From: Bombus terrestris | Lineage: Eukaryota; Arthropoda; Insecta; Hymenoptera; Apidae | Direction of reading: 5' to 3' | DNA: 64,000 nt | Assembly (NCBI RefSeq): GCF_910591885.1 | Contig: NC_063278.1 | Coordinates: 7,351,501 to 7,415,500, forward strand | Part shown: piece after piece, positions 27,076 to 40,354 of the stretch | Numbering within the stretch: the stretch's first letter is position 1 | How the letters are laid out: every line of letters starts with the position of its first letter | The notes under the pieces: generated by a model | What the model saw: the letters and a program-made list of their open reading frames with translations, nothing else | What the model was told of the DNA's origin: nothing | The model's database searches: none | Position numbers and translations under genes: made by a program

Positions 27076-29469
27076 AGGCCCTCTAACCCTTCCTGCCTCT
27101 TTTCAACTCGTTTCTATGTGCGCACGACTTTTTGTTTTCGTTAATTGCGATGCAGGCTGAAAGGTGGTCAGAAGCTCATTTGTCGGACGTGTGTATATGA
27201 CTAACGAGCGTGGCTTTTTCAAGCTGAAGCGGACGAGCATCGGTTATCGTCGAGAAGTTTATCCACTGGATATCGAAGTTTCCTCCGGTTAATTAATTTG
27301 ATGTTTCTTCTGGATATCTGGAATTGCTATCTTCCCCCCTTTCATCGGCTTAAGAAGCTTCTGCCTTGTACTGTTACTTTTCGATCCAAGTTATTTTGCT
27401 CCTTCTCTCGCCGATGATCTCTTTCTTCTTGCATAAACATCTAGCGCTTTTTCCGCTCTCGCTATACCCAGCGTCGGTCGTTTCATCCGCGATCCCTTCT
27501 CCTTCAAGCGGACTCCTGAGAAGTTCAGAGCACACGGGAGTGTACAGCGATTGCTACAAGTTGCGTCACCTCGTCAGCGTTAGAACTAATTTCTCATGGA
27601 GCGTTATTGATCGTTCGCGAAGATCTGTATACTCTTCTTTATTACGGGTTTCTTTCGGAGCCGTTGCGAAATTTTGGAATACGCTAATGCACGTTAATGA
27701 CGTGGAGGAAGGAAATGGTGAAAGAAACGCTTGATCGGAGTTTATGGTATTTCATAATCAATTAGGTTTCCTGTATTTATCTCTCGATCTCGGGAATATA
27801 TCATCCTCGATCGAGCCAAGGATAATGGACACCCTGCAGTCCTTTTCCCAGAAAGGAAAGCATTCAGATTTATTTCTAATTCAGATTTATCTCTATACGT
27901 TACAACTTTTGCTAAATATCTTGAAATACTCGTAAAGTTCATTACTACTGATGAGAAGAAAAAAATTATTCGAACTGAAAAGATTTTTAATGGGAATTTC
28001 TCTCGAAAAGGAATTCGAATTGGAAGGTTTTTTTAAATGAAATTCTCAATGACAAAAATTCATGTTCTAATAAAAAACGAGTGTTATCATCTCAAGGGCT
28101 CAAGTTCGGGTTAGTCAAGAAATATCGGAAATTCGAATTCAACTTGAAAAAGTGCATTGACTCTCGGAGAACCGACTTGTTACTCCGTGTCCTTACTCGC
28201 AAATAAATTAGAGGAACGACGGACGGTTAGCGTGCCGTGGTCGTTACGCGGCAACAACCGCATTCGACGTTAACTGCTCGTTTATAGGGCCTGCGTACAG
28301 CTGATTCGTATCTTAAACCGCTGGCCAGGTGTTACATTACAGCTCGGCGTAACTCGCGGTCTCCGCGGCATTCTGTCGAAGAAAAATGATTTATCCTCGA
28401 CAGAGGTATTAACGATGCAAATAGAAAGATCCCGGTTCGAGATTCCGTCGATCCATCGGCGAGATATCGCACCAGATCGAAACCTGTTGATCCACGCGAA
28501 GAAAAATGAACCGACGAAACTTCAACATCGAATTTTCTTTCCTTTCATCGGCAACTAATTTGTGAATTATTCGTAGGGCTGTTGGTATATGTGGTCTGGA
28601 ATATTATAGGTCAGTGACGACGTCGTGATGGTATTTTGCACCGAGTGAATCCTTTTTAATTTTACGGGGCGTACAGGTATGTAAATTATCGGGTTCTCGA
28701 CGTACCATCTGGTTAAAAATTTTTTCCGCGCATACTCATGGGGATCAAAGGTTTGAAACAAGGTTGCAAATGAACAATTTGGAAATTCAATTTTGCAAAT
28801 GATGGAAAACATATGCATTGTCATTCTGGATCGACGACAAAATCGAGGGGATGAAGCGTGAAATAAATTTTGCCATTGCTAGTAAAGGAAATATATATTA
28901 TCAGATTTTTTTTCTAAAAAGAAAAATATAGATTTACAACCTGAATTATTTCACGGACTTACAAGATTCTTTTACAAGACAACATGTACAAGATAATATA
29001 TATTTTATTGAAATTTTATTAATCGTTCATTAAGTATGTCCCGATAAGTATTGATATGAACGATCGAGTTAAAGAGGAAAGAAAGTAGGATAATAATTTC
29101 CAAAGAAATTTGTGACAAATTGGAACTTTCGCGGCCTACTGTACACGACGACCTCTACACGGTCGGCAGGCAGTGGAGACATAATTGCGGCTCGTCATCG
29201 TGTTGCAGAGCCTCAGGGTGCTTCTCATCCTCTTGAATCTTCGTCAACGAATGCTCGAGAAATTTCCCTCTTCCAGCTTAGCTTTCTCCTGTCCTTCGTA
29301 AGCCTTCGAAGTCGTTATTCCTCGCAAGAAAGACGAACGATTCTTCAGGAATCATTGAATTGTTGCTTGATCGATCTACACCAATAATTATCAATTTCTA
29401 ATCAAAATGAAACTATAAAACGATCGACTATCGTCCCCTGGATTTTTCTCAATTAACGAATCGATTCTA

Positions 29470-29700
29470 CGCGAGCAAGTAGAAACAGAGTAGAGAAAAG
29501 AAGGCAGAAATAAAGCGAAAACGACGAAGAAGGAGCAAGCGAGCAGGTAGAAAAGCAACAGGGAAAAAGAGAAACGGGTTACGAAGAGGAGAAGAGAGGC
29601 GAACGAGGCGAGCCACAGAAAGAGAGGAAAAACAGAAAAACAGTAAAACGAAAGCAATAGGCGAAGTAAAAGGCAAACGGAAGGGGTAAAGAGAGGTGCA
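29470..29700. repeat. purine-rich block
   Basis: About 230 bases are dominated by A and G on the plus strand, for example repeated gaag, gcga and aaaac motifs. The complementary strand keeps long frames open (29391-29676) that encode Phe/Leu/Ser strings. It is low-complexity, not a gene. Confidence 0.7.
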
Positions 29701-30601
29701 CAGCTACTCGGTGCGTATCATACGCGCCATTACTCCTAGAAGATACGGCTGGCCGCGCATTTTACGAGCGAACGTTTATTCACCATTTCGAGCCTCTTAA
29801 CGTTTGCCGCGGAATATCAGGCTTTAATACGTCCAGACGGCAGCCAACCACCTAAGCTTCGTTCGACTATCGTGTACACGCCACCACTCTCGTTTCTCTC
29901 TGCTGGCCTGCGCCACAGAATATACGCGCTTTTGAAAGGATAGATCGGCTACCAGAGAGCAGAGTAAACGGAGGGCCGCGTCCTTGCCCGGTGAGCTTTT
30001 ATTAAACCGCTGATTAGTTTTATGCCTCAGCCTCCTCTCGTTCGATCCAACGTTTCCGTTGAATTTACGGGGACACGCCTACGTTCTTTTTCTTCGCGTC
30101 TCTTCCTTCTAGGCAAGCTGCGTCCTATCCGTTACTCGTTCAACCCTCTTCGATCGAACGGTGATTACACGGAAAGAGCTTTGGTTTTTCCGACACGTTC
30201 ACTGTCGGGCAAACTTGCGTGAATTGTCTATAAAGCAAAAGCGCCGTTGGCTATATCGGCACGTATGAATCGTTAAAGAGATATACGATGGCACGGTCAG
30301 CATTGTATGCTTTTATCGTAATATCGAATGTTCGTGGGCAAATCGAGTCTGAGTTTACGTTCGCGTCTAACTCTTGGGTTGTCTACGAAGAATTAAAAAA
30401 CATTATGTCTTTAAAACTGCATTAGAAATATGTACTCATCAACCATAGGTAAAAGTAGAGCTCTGGAAGATTACCAAGCAGTGGAAATAAAAATGATTTG
30501 TCCCAGCAACTACTATCAAGCAATTTACTTAACTTTATCTCGAATAAATATTCCAAATACCGGTAAGCTATAATTTGTTGTTCTTAAGCTGAAAAAGAGA
30601 T

Positions 30602-30986
30602 GGTAGCAGCACATGAGCTAGAGTACGATTCAAATCATGTCGTTGTTTTGCCTCGGAGTATCAATTTTGTTAGGATACACGTAATGTAATAATAAATGAA
30701 CTCCGGAAAAAACAACGTGTTTTGCTACGTGCAACCGTGCACCCGTCAAGCAAACTCGAATTCAAATTTTCCGGCTCTCCCCTGACCAGCATAAATAAAC
30801 GAACGCGACCGTAAAAGTTTCAGCTATCGTGCGAATCAATATCAGTTTTTCAGTTTCAGTCTCGAGCGATTTTAATAGCGAATATTGTCTGTACTTATTT
30901 ATTTATTATTTTAAAATATAATTAACGGTTATAACATCGATTTATTTCGTCATTCGGATCAACAACTCAACCAACCGTCCTCCACA
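30602..30986 (+). mobile_element. solo LTR (copy A) of an unnamed LTR retrotransposon, with 4-bp TSD
   Basis: A 385-bp segment is clearly homologous to 56364-56754 in the same orientation. Shared blocks include caaatcatg, ttgttttgcctcggagta, acgtgcaacc and ttttccggctctcc. The 4-bp repeat AGAT flanks it exactly (30598-30601 and 30987-30990), as expected of integrase-made insertions. The right end is ACA. The left end begins GGTAGC where TGTAGC would be canonical, so its first base has probably mutated. A TATA-like box (cataaataaa, about 30789) sits mid-element, as in an LTR promoter. No internal retroelement sequence flanks it, so it is a solo LTR. Strand follows the TATA direction. Confidence 0.8.
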
Positions 30987-33900
30987 AGATTATGGATGAC
31001 TGATCGAAAACTCACCTTCTCTCTCGATTTCCACGGATCGTTTATTTCCCACTGAACACTCGTAAATGTATCGGCTCGATTGTCGAACCGAATTAGGAAA
31101 ATTCCTATTGAAACGGTTTCGAGGGAGGGTCGATCTCTTGGAAAAGTATAAAGAGGCTGTAATAACGACCGAGCGTGGACGATTAGGGGTAACCATTAAA
31201 TATACGCCGTTGCAACAGGTACACGACCTGCACAGGCAACATCAGGCCGATGTTATTGCTCTCTCGGGAAGTCGGTAGCTGGGGTAATTGATTATCTTGC
31301 GCCCTTTATATGTTACGAGCCTGGTTCTGCCCTACCCTCTTAAATCCATCCTGCGCGATCTAAGACGCTGCTCGTTGCGTTCTCTATACCTGCAAATTAT
31401 ACGGCGGAATCGACCCTCTTTTTTCCTCTTTTCGCCACAGTGAAACGAGCCCAACCCGAGACACGGAAAAAATTGGACCGAACGCGTTCCTCCATGGAAA
31501 ATTCTCCAAGAAAAAGAATTTTAACAGTCACGATCTCTCGGTAGCATCTGTTGCCCTGTTAGATCACTTTTTCACCGAGCAGAGATGAAATTTTCAACGC
31601 GCATGTATAAACAGCCGAAGCTAATACGCTAGCGAGTATTCAGCGGGTTCAAATGTTATAGCGTTTTTCGATCACGTCATTTTCATTAAACCAGTTAAAA
31701 TGACTGGCAGAAAAATCTTGGTATTTTACAATTATTAGAAGCATGCTTGTATGCTTTATATAATATTCGTATCTAGCTTGATCGAGGTAGGCTTATGATT
31801 AGGCGTATACCTATTTATTTATCTTCATTACATCGCTTTAATTTGAATCAATTACGTACATTTAGATACATATTAAAAAGGCGTCATCACTTGTAGTATG
31901 GAATTAATGGAAACTAATAATTAAGAAGCGATAATAAATATGGCAATCAACTTCTTTGCTTGCATAACATACCATTCGACCGCTCGATCACGAAGCGCTG
32001 ATCATGTACGGAATTAATGAACAGGAATAATTAACAAGCTTCCAGTGTGTAACCTCGATGCTTTTGTCTGGAGCTCTTCTCCTCACCGAGAAGAAACGTA
32101 AACAGACACTCTATAAGACGTCTCAGTTACTCAACGTCAAGTCAATTATCCAGGGGAACAAAACGAAATCATCGACGACCGGTATTAATTTCGTGGCGAT
32201 CTCTGGTCTACGACGAGGTTGCAAAAGAGGAAGGAAAGAAAGAAGCGCGCTATAGACGAAGCAGTAAGAATCGATCGTATGGAAGATCGATCGAAGAAAG
32301 ACAGAAAAGTGTACGCGTACGGTTCGGTACTGCTTGCACTTCTCCTCTGGTCGCCTCGGTTTTATACGGTGTGTATCTGCCTTATGGGATACAGTGCCGG
32401 TATATTATGGTTAAGTTGTTGCCGGTCGAGGCTTCTATTGGAGCGCAGCTTCTGGTCTCGCGAGAGATTATAGAGATAATGGGGCCCGGATAGCAGCATT
32501 GCTCGGTCCTCGCTCCCAACAAATTGCGGGGTTCATTCATCCTCCGCGATAGAGAGAAAAACTAGCCACGCTACTCGCCGCGCACAGGATACTCTCCGTT
32601 CTTCGGCTTCCTTGCTCCCTTCTCTTCAGGCTTTCTTTCCTCTTTCCCCTTTCGCGCCAACCACGAACACCTTCTCCGAGCGTGGCCGTCCTTACGCGCT
32701 CGTTCCTCGCTCTTCTGAAATTACCATTTTGCAACCATACATACAGATCCCAGCTGTTTCGTTGAAAAACTTACGAACTTGATCTCACAAATTTTCTGGA
32801 TGAGGGATCGTGTTGATCGGTTGCGATGGACTTTCAACGAAGATTAGATCACCTTCGACGCGGTGGAAGAAAAGTTTAATATCGGCACATGTGTACGAGT
32901 ATTACGATTTTAACGTTTGTACCAAATATCCTGTTATCCCGACGAAGAGGTTTAATGATTCATACGATTCACGACGTGAGAACAAATTTTTCGTGTTTCT
33001 CATCGAAAGGATCGATCGTAAGTTCTACGTAGGGTAATGTAAGTTCGCAAAATTACCGATTTCTGTAACACCCCGTGTATTCCTTGCCGTTGTCAATTAT
33101 AATTATGGCGCTTCTCCGCGTGGATCGGCATTTAAACTTTCTTCCGTTCCATTTTTGCAGAATAAGTTATACTTTCCTTCCTTGGTAATTCTGATTGGGC
33201 TGACACATCTTGTAGATCCTCGATGTCCAAATTAAGCTTTTCCACGATTTCTGCTCCCCAGCGTATTTCGGGACCGGTAAATCGCGAAAATCTTTTCCCC
33301 GACAGTTCCATTCACGAGTGCCGCGCGTTCCAAGAAGTGTACGTGTATTTATGTTTTATAAATTTCACAGGAAACGAACTTGTTAAATGATTCAGGTTAC
33401 ACATTATAGAATCATTTCCTTATCACGCGCTGACTAATACTCGATCAAATGAATTTTTCTTTTCTACGCGTGAACCAGTTCGCTCGCAACGTTCGTACGA
33501 GAAACGTGCCGGATATTTCTTTGGAATTCGCTCGCCTTTTCTCAATAACGCTCCCTTACAGTCGCGGCTGCAATTACGTATTAATTTTCAGCTGCTCCTG
33601 AAACCGTCTGGCTCCTTTATTTCACGCGCGCGCCCGATATCTGTCAGCGATGGCTTCGATACGGCGACTTTCAAAAATTTCTACTATGCGCGTTTCGCTT
33701 CCGTTCGTTCAACCAAAAGAAAAGAAAAAGGAAATTTTAGACAAAATAAAATACGTTTGAATAACGAAAGATTTCGTTTTCTTTCCAAGTACTAAATAGA
33801 AATGAATAATATTTCAGTTTCGTTTTCTCAACTAGATAAAAGAATAAAATACATTTGCGTGTTCACACGATGGACGATTAGTTTCTGTACTTTAAAAAGA

Positions 33901-36286
33901 AGAAAATCGGATAGAATTGTTTGACAATTTGTAACGGAGAAAATACAAGGGCCATCGCTACTGGCAGCGAGAGCAGAGAGCACGCTGGCCTCCCGACACA
34001 GAAAATTACACGCCGCGGATAATTTCACCCGGCGAAGCAGATATATAGGGGTGATCACGATAATTACTTCGGTCTTTTTGCCGTGATTTTTTTGCCGAAC
34101 CTTATGGGAAGTCTATTATTTTTTCTTTTTTTTCACACGCGTCGATGCTCGTGGGAATCGTTATCTCATCTGTGGATCCCTAATAGTAGTTTTGTTGCTT
34201 GTGAATTTTCGCTTGGACATCTGGAAATATATTCGACCCTTTTGTTTCTCCCATTGGCGAACTAACGATAAAATTCATCTTTCGTTTTATTCGATAGAAA
34301 CGCGAGTGCTCGATTTCACGCGATACGATCGTTCGTTCAAGAAACAGAAAAAAGCGTAAATTCCAATTGCAATTGTAATTGCTCGAAATCACGACAACTG
34401 CCCCTATATTTTCTGCCCACTCGCAATTTTATAATCAATCGTAATAAATATAAATGTGAATAAATATCAGCAAAAAATTCATTAATATCGTTAAATAGAT
34501 TTAGCATTTTTTAAATACAGATTTTCTTTCTTCAAATCTACCATTCGAGTATAAAATTTCGAAAGATTTAAGGAAATTTTCATTCTACGTATTACTCCGT
34601 GAATTCTGAATGATAGGATCGAGCGACGATTAAAGTGAATCCAGTTAATTCCAGCAGGTTTCTGTCCGAGTAAAAATTAGAAAAATCTATATGCATCGAG
34701 TTTTCAATATCATGCAGACATCGAGTGAACTGGTAGTAGGTAGTAGGTACTACATGGATGGCAAACTGCGGGAGGATGAGGAATCGTTGTAACTAGACTA
34801 GTTAGTGATTTGTTCGCGTCGATCCTTTATCGAGTCACTGTTCGATTTGCATAAATTAATGCGACTTATCGGTAAATGACTGCGTTCCGAGTGTCGTTCG
34901 AGATAGGAAGCAGAACGAGGACTTGGCATCCTATCGGTTTTTATCTCCTCTCGACTTTTAACCCTTTGCAACAATCCTGCGTGACATTAAAGTTACGTAT
35001 CTACTAAATTCGGTGTAATCTGTAATATTACACTAGAAGCGAACAATCTTTTAATAAAAAATGCCCGCTCATAAATTTCACAGCGAAGTGCAAGATAATA
35101 ATGAATTAAAATCTCTTGTTTTTGTAGAAAATGTAAATTATAATCTCGTTTCCTTGAAAACGTCTCTCGTATTCTTGGAAAATGCAAACCTTGAAATGAC
35201 TCAAAATCTTATCTCTCTCGTTCTTTTTCACCAAAGTGATCAAATTGGAATGAGAAAATTGATCGGAACACCAGAAAGTACGTGTTTCTGTTATTGGCAA
35301 TCGAGAAAAAAAATGAATGGTTTTTACGATTTCTCCAAAATATCCGATCTTGAAAAAGGTAAATAACATAGATGCTTCCGCACCTTCATTTTCGAAAGTG
35401 TTTCCATCTCGAATAAGCAGTGGAAGAACGAGGTCGGCGAATCTCTGTTTCCTTCGAAATCGCTTTCTTCGAATCCACCTACTTTCCTTGGCAAACCAAC
35501 TCGTATCCGATAACGACGAAAAAGTCGTCGTGATATATAAAATACGAAACTCTGGTTTCCTCTGGTTGGTGGTTGACTCTGATCGTGTTATCAACGAAGC
35601 ACCGATGATAAGAACGACGTGCTACATTGACGGAAATCGTGGCGATTTCTGGATCTGGCCTGTAAAACCGCATCCGCCTGCCAATAGAACGGCTCCTTGC
35701 TCGATGAGTCTCGCTTCGAACAGGATGATGAATTTGCCCGCTTCTTTCCGCTAGATTGCTGCAAGACGTTCGCGTCTACGTGATTACGCGATTCATCTGG
35801 TGTTTGCTATCAACGCGGAGACTCTACTTTTCCGAGAAAACCTCGTTAAACTCTTCTCGTTCCACGGATCCTTTGTATACATGTTTACTGTTTCTAACCA
35901 TGAAACGTGTGTTCTCGGCACGGTGAATTTTTTGACAGATTCCCATAAGTCGTCAAGTTTTTGTAGCAATTGAAAGGCGGTCTCGTTTAGTTTCATCATG
36001 CTCGATCGCGTTGGTAATGCGCGTCGCTCGTGTGTCAGCATATTTTCTGAATTATTCCTGTGTTTATCTCCGAAAACCGACAAGACCGATTTGTTTCCTT
36101 TCGAATCGCTGCTGCATCAGAAAGTCCAGTTACCTTCCAAAAGAAAAAGAAAAAGAAATTCCATTTCTAGAGAAAAATCATATTCGATATCCGCCTTTTG
36201 GTCTCTTCACGCGAAATAATTATTCCAGACTTTAAGCTTCCGTGATGATAGATGTTGTCATGCTTTTGGTTGTTTCTTTTCTTCTT

Positions 36287-36407
36287 GGAAGACAGCCGTG
36301 TTATGAATTGCACTTTTGCAAAGACGTTTCGTGAACGTTAGAGCTCGCTTATTCGGGGCGAAGTTTCAGATTGTGCAAAAGCGCAGGTCATAACACGACT
36401 GTCTTCC
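36287..36407 (+). ncRNA. long near-perfect hairpin (candidate pre-miRNA or small MITE)
   Basis: Arm 1 (36287-36320) and arm 2 (36374-36407) are each 34 bases and pair along their full length with about 30 Watson-Crick pairs, one G-T wobble and three mismatches, around a 53-base loop. The stem starts ggaagacag and its apical end is cttttgca/tgcaaaag. Pairing stops abruptly at both outer ends. One stem of about three helical turns in a host intron, on the host strand, fits an intronic microRNA precursor, although the loop is larger than usual. A short inverted-repeat transposon is the main alternative, but I see no clear target duplication. It matches no miRNA that I can name with confidence. 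Confidence 0.4.
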
Positions 36408-39400
36408 CCGGAATAATTATTCTCTGTAGAAAATTCGCAGAAACTTCGAGACGACTCGATGCATGATAATTTTCGTCTAGTTTCGTCGGACGTGGTTGGA
36501 AAGTCCAGTAGCCAGGAATTTCAATGGATCGGATGGACGTTACAGTTCTTATGTAAGAGAGGCCGTTTCGAGAGGAGATCGGCCGGACAGCTGATGCGTA
36601 GGAGTGGCCGAGTAAACCAGTTGACAGCGGCTGAAGTACCCATCCGTCCACTTCTCTCGGTTTCCCCTCTGCCACCAGGTTTTGCCGGGCTCGCCACACG
36701 ACCGGCACGCACCAGTTAGCCTCAGGTCGTTCTTGTAGCTGTAGCCGCGCTCTGGACCAGTCGTTTCCTTTTTTTCTCTTTCTCCTCCCCCCCCTGACTC
36801 GTCCTTTTCTCGTCCCTTTTCTTTCCGTTCTATCCTCCAACCTCTTCGTATCCTCTTCGTTCGGCGCGAGCCAGCCGTGTTCGTCTCTCTCTCCTCCTTT
36901 TCTCTCCAGTGGATTCCTCAATGACCGTCGTGTGGCCTGTTTTGGACGATCTTAATCGGTTCTCGACTCGATTTGACGATCCTCGTCTCGAGATACGACA
37001 TGGTTAGTTTTGATGCGGGTGAATTTGATAGAGACAGACAAACTTAAGCGGTGATGGGACTCGAAATGGTAGAAATTGCTTCGAATGGAGAAGAAAGAGA
37101 CGCGTCGTGAATTAGCTTGGTGTAAGAGGTTCGACGAAGAGATAGGACTGTTGTTGGACAGAAGTCTTTCACGAAATGGTTTTATCTCAAATTTCACAAA
37201 ATTCAGCGATAGCTGGCGCGCTAATATACAGTAAAATATTTACAGAAGATACGTGTCGTTTTCGAAGAAAATTCGATACGGTTTACCGTGAGTCGTCAAG
37301 GACGAAAGTAAACCAAAAGCAGAAACCGCAAATCTACGTTTTATAAATCGTTAATCTTGTCGACGCGAGAATAGATGTGGCGGATGGAACCGGAAATTCG
37401 GGCGGCCAGTGCTCGCGTTGTTCCGGAAATAAACGCGGATCAACGTTCCTCTTCCCTGTCCCACTCTCAGAGATCATTTAGGATCGGAGAAATGGAGCCA
37501 CTGTCATCGAGCTAACGAGCTCTGGCTTCTTCTTCGTTGTTCGTCGTAAAGGCCGGGCGCCGCGCCGTGGTCTCGATTGCGCCTCGCGGACGACGTCCAG
37601 GGCGCGCGTTGATTAGCCGAACGTTAAACAAATAAAACAACGAAATAAATAATTGATTCCGCCGGGAGGCGTCGCGGACGGAGCAACGAGCACAGAGGAA
37701 GCCGAACAGGTTTTGCCCGAGAAGTATAAGGTCATGACGGTGGGAGCGAGATCGAAGAAGAAGAGCTCTCGCGTTTTACTACTCGCCAGCTCCGTTTCCC
37801 TCCTTCTTTATCCATCCACCGTGCTTTTATACACGCCGGAGCCCCGCGTGTACGCGAAGTGAAACGGGTTCTCGCGGCGATTTGTTGCGATAACGGCGGG
37901 ATGCAAATGATTGTGCTTAAGGTGTTGCAGCGAACACAGGCGGTTCCAGAGCGAACACAAGCATCGACGATACGCGACCGACTCGGTCGCACTGTCGGTG
38001 GAACTGATATAGTAAGATCGTAAAATCGGTCAGCAGTTAGGGTTTTCGTGTTTCGAGAATTGAAACGAATAACGAAGGACGTGAAGCCCTGGTATCTCGT
38101 CTAGACTTTTAATCTTTCGATAATTTAGTAGTAAATTTTAAACGAGCTTGAAGAAAATCGTACTGATAATTAATGATTACGTAGACTAGTCATTTGACGT
38201 AGTAGCGATGTCGGGATTCTTCTTTCAGACTACGGCGATAGTTTTAACTGGGCAAATATTCACCCATGCTACTACTCTGAACGTTGAGATTAAAAAGCGA
38301 AGATATACAGATTTTAATTAGAAGAACTTTTGAATAGGGGAATAAATCAAAAGTTTAAATAATTGATAATAATCTTTGAATATAAGTATATTCATTTTAA
38401 ATATACTTCCTGCTGGGTATATTTAAAAAAGGTCATTCGCTTATTATATCGCTCGCTCTATCTAGATCTTAATTGTTCTATCTTCGTTAGTTCGTAAACT
38501 GAGAGAACTGACTTCAACGTTAAGAAGTTTAATATTATTGTATGGAGTCAGGACTTAATAGAGTTGAATTTTTGTTCCTTTCTAAGTAAATAGAATCTTC
38601 ATCGTATTACCATGAATTTGTATTCTATGCACCAATGAGACATATGTGGGTTGGTTAATTAGACTTTTTTAAAAAATGCAATTAGAACAGAACCCGGTAA
38701 CCATGTATATTGCTGTATTCCACCGCGACACGTGTTTTATCTTGGTAGACGCGTCCTACAATTCATTAGCGAACTGCCGTATCTGACCACTTTCAATTTA
38801 TTTAGGCTGTGGCTTGTAACGCTTTATCATGCGTCCAGCCTCCTGGTCGCCGAATCTTCATCATCCTGCTCGTTCCACGTGACTCGTTACGCGGTTCGAC
38901 GCTCAGGAAGCAAAATAGCACTTGTACTTGATAATTGATAATTGAATTTTGTGTCGTCCTTCGATGCTCGAAGTACATCAGAAAAGTTTTTCTTTTGATT
39001 TATGGAGGAAGCCTGGACGTTCCAGGCGAAGTTAGAAATGGGAAGTAATTTGTACATGTTACACTTTGTAGATTCTAGTTACGTAGGAAATAGATAGCTA
39101 GCGTTCGATGCTGAGTCAAGTCGGTTAATACGATGGTATAATAGGTTCATTATCTACGATCGAATCTCGTCTTATCACGCCACGATTATCTCTCGTGTTA
39201 AGTGCGAACTGTCCACATCTACACCCGGTCGCGTAACATTGCGCCACAGTTTATCATCTAATAGTTAAATATAAGCATCGTGTATACATGACTCGCGAAA
39301 ACCTCGTAACGCGGCTGTATACCTTTACAAAAGCGGTAAATAGTAGATTTACCACTGAAAGTTCAAACCTCGCGAATAACAAAATATTCGAAATAACGAT

Positions 39401-39839
39401 TTAATTGGTCGGCAGACGTTACATAGACGCTGGAAGGAGAATATTTCTAAAAGATATATGACAGGTCTTGGCATAGTCGCTGGCGTTGCTAAATCAGTGA
39501 AACGAGTCAAAGAATTGGATGCCTCGAATCTGTAGATGTAGGGAATCGCCAAAGGCGCGTCGAAAAGGACGAACGTCGTCCTGTCGTAAAGGTGGTTGAA
39601 ACGCGGAAATACCTTGCACGTTATCCCCATTTGTACTCGCTGTACATGAAAATAATACGCGAGATACTGGAGCGTAAGGAGTCCACGCGTACCGATCCCG
39701 ATCTTCAGAAGCGGTCTCGGCATCCGGGCTTAAGGTAGGACAAGGACCGCCTGTAGAGGACGTAGGAACATGCCTGCAGGATGCGTTGCATAAAATAGAA
39801 AGTAAGAGAGGAGCGCGTACATACAGAACCGGCGGAACG

Positions 39840-40040
39840 TATACAAGTAAGAAAGAAAGAAGACAGATGCAAGAGGGGAGCAGAAAGAAGAGAAAGAAAA
39901 TAAAAGAAAAAACGAGGGACGAGGAAAAAGGGAGAGAAGAAGGATGAAAAAAGGAGCAGGAGGAAAGGTGAAACAAGTAGAGGGGGATGGAAATGAGTGG
40001 AAGAGAAATAGAGAAGCGAAGCACGAAGAGAAGATCTCGT
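39840..40040. repeat. purine-rich block
   Basis: An A/G-dominated stretch (agaaagaaag, gaggaaaaag, ggagagaaga motifs). On the minus strand it opens two long frames (39494-40024 and 39705-40055) that are Phe/Leu/Ser-rich and not supported as genes. Confidence 0.7.
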
Positions 40041-40343
40041 GGTGGGGAGAGCCACGCGATCGAGATTTATTTATAAGTCGACGAGCTTAGGCTCACTCTG
40101 GATCCTCTCGGCCCCCTCCCCCGTACCCAGGTTCGCTCTTCCTACCGGTTCGCTCTTTTTCCTCCCTGTTTCTTCTGCGCTCCTCGGCGCCGTTGCATCT
40201 GCCGCGCTTCACCTTCTCCTTTCTTCGACTTTTGCTCTTCTGCTTCCACTCCCGTCGCTTCGTTTCGCCGTGGACGTTTTACTCTGGCTAAGCCGATCCT
40301 AATGTCCGAGTCGGTGTACACGGTGGCAGCGCGGTTGCTCGCG

Positions 40344-40354
40344 TATACAGGGTG
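40344..40354 (+). repeat. isolated transposon-end-like motif TATACAGGGTG
   Basis: The same 11-mer marks the apparent end of the transposase remnant at 56831, and its complement occurs at 46229-46239. Here it stands alone, with no recognisable transposase to its right, so it may be a relic terminus or chance. Confidence 0.3.

Noticed and set aside
35106..35754. Overlapping 162-codon (minus) and 145-codon (plus) frames
   Set aside because: Both strands are open at once. Neither shows a known motif or good exon boundaries, so I could not choose one.
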